64,000 bases of DNA from Spisula solida (Eukaryota > Mollusca > Bivalvia > Venerida > Mactridae). The notes beneath the pieces are model-generated. The model searched no databases, had not been told where the DNA came from, and was given only the letters and a program-made list of their open reading frames with translations. Where the stretch lies: contig OX365949.1 of NCBI GenBank assembly GCA_947247005.1, positions 8,318,001 through 8,382,000 on the forward strand, given 5' to 3'. The position numbers and the translations under genes were made by a program. Numbering within the stretch: the stretch's first letter is position 1; each line of letters begins with the position of its first letter. Below are positions 57,912 through 64,000 of the stretch, one piece after another.

Positions 57912-58782
57912 AAAGTAGTAATGTTTTTCCAATGTCATTCTTGGTATTTTATCAAAATACCAATATTAAATTTTTAATTAAATGTCATCCAATGGTTTTT
58001 CAATGTCAAACAATTGAAATGCAGACGTATTTGAGATTCGACCAATGTTAACGATTGTGGGGTGAATTGAACAGAAGGGACTTCTAGTCGAAAGTTTTAT
58101 TCCGCGTAAATCGGCTTCTTTTCGCTTACGTCAAGGTTTTAAAATTTTCCGCTGCTTTTTTTCTCTAAAAGTAATGTTTATTCGCATGTCAATCTTGATG
58201 TTTAATTAAAATACCAATATTAAATTTCAATTAAAAAACATCCCTTAGTTTTTTAATGTCAAACGATTGATATGCACACATTGTTTGGATTTGACCATTT
58301 AAGTGATTGTGGGGTGAATTTAACACAAGGGAACTTCTGATCGAAAGAACCACCCTGCGTAAATCGGCTTCTTTTCGCTTATGACAAGGCTTCAAACTTT
58401 TCTGCTGCTTTTTTTCTTGAAACGTAATGTTTCTTCCCATGTCGTCGGTCTAGATATTTTAATTGACATGCACACAATTTTGAGATTCGACCATTTTAAC
58501 AATTGTTGGGTGAACAGAACACAAGGGAACTTCTGATCAAAAGAGATACCCTGCGTAAAGCCGCTTCTTTTCGTTTACCACAAGGCTTCACATTTTCCGC
58601 TGCTTTATTTCTCTATAAGTAATGTTTATTCGCATGTCAATCTTGATGTTTGTAATACCAATTTCAAATTTCATTAAATCACATCCGGTAGTATTTTAAT
58701 GTGTAATGTTGACATGAACATATTTTTGCGATTTGACCATTTTAGCTATTGTGGGGCGAAATGAGCACAGGGGAACATCTAG
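57912..58782. repeat. Four tandem units of about 195-252 bp inside the foldback-like element
   Basis: Units begin near 57917, 58169, 58422 and 58618 with GTAATGTTT and share ATACCAATATTAAATTT, GAGATTCGACCA, GATTGTGGGGTGAATT, GGGAACTTCTGATCGAAAG and AAATCGGCTTCTTTTCGCTT. The third is shortened. The fourth is cut off by the right arm, at CATCTAGAAAAAATTGAATC. Confidence 0.8.
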
Positions 58783-59852
58783 AAAAAATTGAATCGGCTG
58801 CTGGCGGCCAGTTGCCAATCGATTTTTCTGAGTAAAAATATTTTTTTTGAGAAAAAATTGAATCCGCTGCTGGCTGCCAGTTGCCAATTCGATTTTTCTG
58901 AGTTAAAATATGTTTTTGAGAAAAATTTGAATCGGCTGCTGGCTGCCAGTTGCCAATTCGATTTTTCTGAGTTAAAATATGTTTTTATAAAAATTTGAAT
59001 CGGCTGCTGGCTCCCAGTTGCCAGTTGCCAGTTGCCAGTTGCCAATTCGATTTTTCTGAGTTAAAATATGTTTTTGAGAAAAGTTTGAATCGGATGCTGG
59101 CTGCCAGTTGCCAGTTGCCAATTCGATTTTTCTGAGTAAAAATATTTTTGAGAAAAATTTGAATCGGCTGCTGGCTGACAGTTGCCAGTTGCCAATTCGA
59201 TTTTCTGAGAAAAAATATTTTTTTGAGGAAAATTTGAATCAGCTGCTGGCTGCCAGTTGCCAGTTGCCAATTCGATTTATTTATAAAAATTTGAACCGAC
59301 TTCTGGCTGCCAGTTGCCAATTCGATTTTTCTAAGTTAAAATATTTTTTGAGAAAATTTGAATCGGCTGCTGGCTGCCAGTTGCCAGTTGCCAATTCGAT
59401 TTTTCTGAGTTAAAATACTTTGTTATAAAAATTTGAATCGGCTGCTGGCTGCCAGTTGCCAGTTGCCAATTCGATTTTTCTGAGTTAAAATATGTTTTTG
59501 AAAAAAATTTGTATCGGCTGCTGGCTGCCAGTTGCTAGTTGCCAATTCGATTTTTCTGAGTTAAAATATGTTTTTGAGAAAAGTTTGAATCGGATGCTGG
59601 CTGCCAGTTGCCAGTTGCCAATTCGTGTCCCCTCGAAACATCGAATTGGCAGCTGGCTTCCAGTTCGCAGTTGCCAATTCGATCCTATATTAAAATTTGA
59701 ATTGGCTGCTGGCTGACAGTTCGCAGTTGCCGATTCGATAGCAAAATTCGAATTGGCAGCTTGGTTGTGAAGTTAGCTGCCATTTGCCAATTTGCGATTC
59801 AAATCTTTGAATCGGCTACTGGCTACTGGCAACTGGCTGCTAACTTCACGCA
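58783..59852 (-). repeat. Right arm array of the foldback-like element
   Basis: Reverse-complement array (GAATCGGCTGCTGGCTGCCA, GTTGCCAGTTGCCAATTCG). It ends in its own terminal hairpin (GTGAAGTTAGC at 59767, GCTAACTTCAC at 59839-59849). Confidence 0.85.
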
Positions 59853-60160
59853 CATTAAAATTTGACCAAGTAAGGTAAACATATTGATGTTAATACATTG
59901 CAGTTCACCAGCGTTACGTCACGTACAATGCCAGCTAAGGCCCAATCGTGAAACCTCGGCGTTACGTTTACTTTGGTAAATTAAAGTCCATTGTCATGAG
60001 TAAAGGCCGCCTTAGAGGCGATCAGCACGAGTAAAGGCCTACTGTAGTCACTTTAATGATAATAAATTTAGTTGATTTTTGCTGATATTGCAAACTTCGG
60101 ATTGTAAATAACAATGTATGTTATACATCTTTATGCATCAGTGGTGGTAGTCAAGTCCAT

Positions 60161-60536
60161 TCCCAGACTGTGATATCACAGGTGAAGAATACTCTGTGAA
60201 CGAGACGTTGCCAGACTGTGATATCACAGGTGAAGAATACTCTGATGAACGAAACGTTGCCAGACTGTGATATCACAGGTGAAGAATACTCTGATGAACG
60301 AGACGTTGCCAGACTGTGATATCACTGGTGAAGAATACTCTGATGAACGAGACGTTCCCAGACTGTGATATCACAGGTGAAGAATACTCTGATGAACGAG
60401 ACGTTCCCAGACTGTGATATCACAGGTAAAGAATACTCTGATGAATGAGACGTTGCCAGACTGTGATATCACAGGTGAAGAATACTCTGATGAACAAGCC
60501 GTTGCCAGACTGTGATATCACAGGTGAAGAATATTT
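60161..60536 (+). repeat. Minisatellite, 49-bp unit, about 7.7 copies
   Basis: The unit GCCAGACTGTGATATCACAG followed by GTGAAGAATACTCTGATGAA and CGAGACGTT repeats head to tail with few changes. TGTGATATCACA is a palindrome in every unit. The period is not a multiple of 3 and there are no spacers. Confidence 0.9.
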
Positions 60537-62210
60537 TACGAATATTTTGCATTTATGATGAAGACAGTAGTTAAATACGAACCATTATTATATGTTTTGT
60601 TGCAATTCAGTGTAAAAGGATACAAACACATCGGACAAGGAAGGCACACTCAACAGAAACATCAGAGCACGAAACACACAGAAATAACATCTTGGTACAA
60701 ATTGCTAAAATATGAACGATACAAATTAAAACATTTTTCATGTAGGTCGATTAATTTTGCATAACTATAGCATATGATAAACTATAATAGATATAGTTTA
60801 TTACATTGTCAAATCATTCAAAAGATAAATCTACAACTTTATTATATATGTACGTAAATAAATACCAACTATATTCCCACAACTTATATTTACTTTATAT
60901 TGTCACCTACTTGAAAGGGTTTATTGAAGTATAAATTATAATCTAAAGTATTTTCAGATGACGTTTATATTTGGCACATATAGAAAGAATTTGTTAAAGC
61001 CCAAATCGTTTTGACGTATTATAGATTCGTGTGATTATATATTTGTTAAATACATGTATACACCATTGTCCACATGTTTTAAAATAGGTGTCCCTCTATT
61101 ATTATAGAAACGACGTGTGAGACGATGACGTAGGTTTTGAATGCTTGTAAATCATGTGAGAACTAGTCTCTATTTCATACACATTCTGACGCTGTCGATG
61201 TAGTTTGTTAAAGTTTTGTCTTAAATTCAGACCCAGCCATTTCTTTCTGTTATAAAGACTGAATATTCATATAGATAATATTAAAATCTAGAATAAGCGA
61301 GTTTGTACTGCTTTAAAGAGACTGAATTTAAGATTGTGAAAATCTACGTTTGTCCGAAATTCAGACCCAACAAATTTTTACTGCTATAGATTTTAAGTAC
61401 CCATATAAGACAAAACACATAACTTGGGCCACTTTACTAGTTGCGGTTTTTGAGATACTCTGTCACAAGTTTTGTTACTTTCGAGCCTATAGATGCATGT
61501 GTGGTATTTACTATACAAATTGTGCAATGTACATGACATTGTATTTTTACAAACTTTACATTACGTTATTATGTGTATGGCTTTAATAAAAGCCATTTAA
61601 CAACATTTATTGATTATTTATTTATTTTGTCTTACAAGCTTCACAAACTCTCAATTCTAATAACAAGACCACTTGATGGCCATAAAAACGGAATAACAAT
61701 CTTATAAAAAATGTTAATGTTTTGTAAGTTGTCCCGTATCTGTAGCTTTATTTTGCCATGCTCCGAGTACGCCAAGTCACGTATACTATTTTTAAAGCGA
61801 CAACAATCTATCTTCCTGTTTCAATTTGCTGTAAATTAAACTTGTTTACATATTCATCCAAGCATGTAAAAGGCTAGGGACAATTTTATTTTTTAGCCTT
61901 TGTTTTTTGTTCAGTCTCATTATAAATTGTTGCATGTTACATGTATGTATGTCGTTGATGTTGTTTGCCGTTTTGATACGAAACTAATATTGACACAAAC
62001 TCATATCAATGTATTTGATAATTAAAATAATTTTGACTGTATCCCTGAAGGTTTGGATTTGAATTTCTCAGGCTGTGTAGGTTATGTAACTGACGGTACC
62101 TTACTTTAGTGACGGACGGCATCCTTCATTAGGGAGTCAAGGTCGCAGCCGGCGTGTACTCGATGTCAAGACACTGGGCACACATCGGATACATGGACAT
62201 CCTTCAGTGT
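60537..62210. other. Intergenic, nothing recognised
   Basis: Frames of 69-78 codons without features; no repeat structure seen. Confidence 0.4.
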
Positions 62211-62462
62211 CCAGGGTACTGTTTTATCAAAGCACTTACGAAAATCTTAAAGTTACGTTTAAATTTCAATTCTTTATAATTCTTTTACAACTGCAAATTT
62301 GAGCTAGACATGGTTAGTAGGAGTTAATTACTAGTAATTGAATCATTGTTAATAGTGCAGCTCCATTTACCAGCCTACACAACTGTAAACAAAATATAAA
62401 GACTTTAAATTTGTTCGTAAGTTTACGATTTCCGTAAGTGCCTTGATAAAATAGTACCCTGG
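62211..62462. mobile_element. MITE with CCAGGGTACTGTTTTAT ends, copy 2, 252 bp
   Basis: CCAGGGTACTGTTTTATCAA at the left and TTGATAAAATAGTACCCTGG at the right are near-perfect inverted ends. They are followed inward by GCACTTACG and CGTAAGTGC. Confidence 0.85.
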
Positions 62463-62590
62463 TGATTTGTGACCAAGGTATAAATCAGGTCATAATTACA
62501 CGGCACAATGCCCAACACATAATTGAACGGGAAAATGAACTTAACCGCTGAAAGTCCAAGTCCCGGCTGCCAAAAACCTGAAAGAACTAC

Positions 62591-62760
62591 TTTCAGCTAT
62601 AAAAAGGTGGAATGCCCTAGTTTCAGCTATAAAAAGGTGGAATGCCCTAGTTTCAGCTATAAAAAGGTGGAATGCCCTAGTTTCAGCTATAAAAAGGTGG
62701 AATGCCCTAGTTTCAGCTATAAAAAGGTGGAATGCCCTAGTTTCAGCATTAAAAAAGCTG
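62591..62760 (+). repeat. Minisatellite, 30-bp unit, five exact copies plus a partial
   Basis: TTTCAGCTATAAAAAGGTGG followed by AATGCCCTAG, exactly repeated at 62591, 62621, 62651, 62681 and 62711, then a diverged sixth. Because 30 is divisible by 3, frames are open on both strands (FSYKKVECPS on +, 62523-62774; AETRAFHLFI on -). I see no promoter, splice signal or homology to support a protein. Confidence 0.9.
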
Positions 62761-63410
62761 CATGTGCGAAATAAAAAAAATACTGCACAACAGATAAGCT
62801 CTATTTGTCGGACAATTTGAAGAGCGCTAAAATTCAAATGAAATGCATACAACTCAAGGTAATTCATTTCTAAGCACAATACCCGATAAACAATTTACTA
62901 TAAATTAATAGGATACAGAATAACAGCGGAGAGCACCAGTTAAAAAATGTCTTTTATTTCCTCGGCCTAACTCATAATGCATATAATTACATTACAGCGA
63001 TTTTAAGTGAATTCGCTTTTGTAAAACTCCATCCTCCTATACGATATAAAATCCAAGGTGTATCACGTAACGGTACGGAATTCATTCGGTTTTATGCATG
63101 ATTTGAAATACCGCAATCAAAAATATTGAAAACCACGTTTTAACCTTAAAAAGAAGCTAATTAATTTCTAAGAAAATTAGACGAACTACTTTTTTGCGGT
63201 TATTCATGATCCAAATTGTCCTAACATTCTTCGTAGTTGAAAAAGGGAAATCTTGTTGTTATGCATTAATTGTGATTACTGTTTATTAATTACTTAAAAT
63301 ATTGATGGTTTTTCGTAGAATATGTGAGTAGTTTACTAACGTAAGGCCGCAATAAACTAAATAATGGATTATCACCCCACAACTTTACCATTTTTACAGC
63401 ACCCACTTGT

Positions 63411-63530
63411 GGCCTCCGTAGCTCAGTGGTTAGCGCGCTTGCTGTCTTATCTGGTGACCCGGGATCAAATCCGGGTGGAAGCACACCTATGCCTGTCATA
63501 TTTCAGCAGAAAGCTGACTAGCAAATAAAG
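63411..63530 (+). repeat. tRNA-derived SINE, copy 2
   Basis: The head GGCCTCCGTAGCTCAGTGGT and TAGCGCGCTTG, B box GGGATCAAATCC, and a near-complete acceptor stem with TGGAAGC. The tail TTTCAGCAGAAAGCTGACTA then GCAAATAAAG matches copy 1. No valid anticodon loop forms. Confidence 0.82.
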
Positions 63531-63731
63531 GCTATGCTCGGCAGAATATGCTTTAAAATCTGACGTCTTTTATAAACAATAAAACTTTGCGCATTTTTCC
63601 AATCCACATAATAAGATAAAAAAACATTGCATAAGAAAGCACGACTACTGGTGAACTTGAATTGAAACAGGGTTATGACTGAATTAATAGTTTTAAATTT
63701 CTCCATTGCAATCTGACTAAAGTACTTGATC

Positions 63732-64000
63732 TTCCTTACGGGTATGCGTAGCGGGTATGCGTTCCTTACGGGTATGCGTAGCGGGTATGCGTTCCTTACG
63801 GGTTGCGTAGCGGGTATGCGTTCCTTACGGGTATGCGTAGCGGGTTTGCGTTCCTTACGGGTATGCGTAGCGGGTATGCGTTCCTTACGGGTTGCGTAGC
63901 GGGTATGCGTTCCTTACGGGTATGCGTAGCGGGTATGCGTTCCTTACGGGTATGCGTAGCGGGTTTGCGTTCCTTACGGGTATGCGTAGCGGGTATGCGT
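63732..64000 (+). repeat. Minisatellite, 30/29-bp unit, at least nine copies, cut by window end
   Basis: The unit CCTTACGGGTATGCGTAGCG followed by GGTATGCGTT. Three variants occur: A as given, B with GGGTTGCG (29 bp), C with GGGTTTGCG. The order seen is A-A-B-C-A-B-A-C-A. Confidence 0.92.

Larger units (their letters stand above)
54660..59852. mobile_element. Foldback-like element with tandem-repeat inverted arms, 5.2 kb
   Basis: The left arm (54660-56290) and right arm (58783-59852) are reverse complements. Their outer 240 bp align almost base for base, from TGCGTGAAGTTAGCAGCCAG inward through TAATATAGGATCGAATTGGC to GGACACGAATTGGCAACTGG. Inside each arm is an array of about 60-85-bp units (typically 76): GAATTGGCAACTGGCAACTG, GCAGCCAGCAGCCGATTCAA, then TTTTTCTCAAAAA.ATATT and TTAACTCAGAAAAATC. 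About 20 units are on the left and 14 on the right. The 2.5-kb centre has no transposase. Arms made of tandem subrepeats define Drosophila FB elements; this is the same design, not the same sequence. No clean target duplication borders the ends. Confidence 0.88.

Noticed and set aside
54660..59852. Several frames of 60-115 codons reading NWQLATGSQQPIQIF and similar, on both strands
   Set aside because: They are translations of the foldback arm repeat unit in different phases, with no start context, splice sites or homology.
60161..60536. Regular direct repeats resembling a CRISPR array
   Set aside because: Units are contiguous with no variable spacers, and the host is a eukaryote.
63411..63482. 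Possible tRNA gene
   Set aside because: A and B boxes and an acceptor stem are visible, but no proper anticodon arm forms and the same head with a shared tail occurs at 34853, so it is a SINE.

Overview
This is AT-rich, intron-rich eukaryotic DNA, most likely from a marine bivalve mollusc. The genes are spliced with GT-AG introns and their proteins are ordinary animal proteins. The spaces between and within genes are packed with TIR elements, tRNA-derived SINEs and the long 'CTCACCTG...' and 'TATGCCCCC...' dispersed repeats that I associate with bivalve genomes. The phylum-level call is inference; I make no species call.

Layout. (1) 1-3745, + strand: the 3' part of an RBCK1/HOIL-1 gene, four exons carrying the IBR and RING2 domains; the 5' exons lie before the window. 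(2) 3746-10346: intergenic, with two SINE-like repeats and TA-flanked TIR elements. (3) 10423-26401: a head-to-head pair, TP53RK (- strand, 2 exons) and MRPL38 (+ strand, 8 exons), whose start codons are 243 bp apart. The TP53RK start lies in a perfect TISU/YY1 element. The MRPL38 introns are a mosaic of MITEs, SINEs, a decayed retrotransposon fragment and large dispersed repeats. (4) 30247-39666: a second head-to-head pair of C/EBP-family bZIP genes, C/EBP-gamma (- strand, one coding exon) and a conventional C/EBP (+ strand, two coding exons). The C/EBP promoter has two perfect CREs, two perfect MEF2 sites, a TATA box and an initiator, as expected of an activity-induced immediate-early gene. 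A short uORF overlaps its start codon. (5) 40274-64000: no convincing protein gene. This part holds MITEs, a TA-flanked TIR element with an internally deleted relative, a 5.2-kb foldback-like element (54660-59852) whose inverted arms are tandem arrays of about 76-bp units, and three minisatellite arrays, the last running off the window end.

The genes are housekeeping or regulatory: linear/ester ubiquitin ligase signalling (RBCK1), tRNA t6A synthesis (TP53RK/Bud32 in KEOPS), mitochondrial translation (MRPL38) and bZIP transcription control (C/EBP and its heterodimer partner C/EBP-gamma). The most notable items are the conserved divergent C/EBP pair with its immediate-early-type promoter, the foldback element, and the TISU-bearing divergent promoter. 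All exon joins were made by eye from splice signals, reading frame and recalled family sequence; no search was run.
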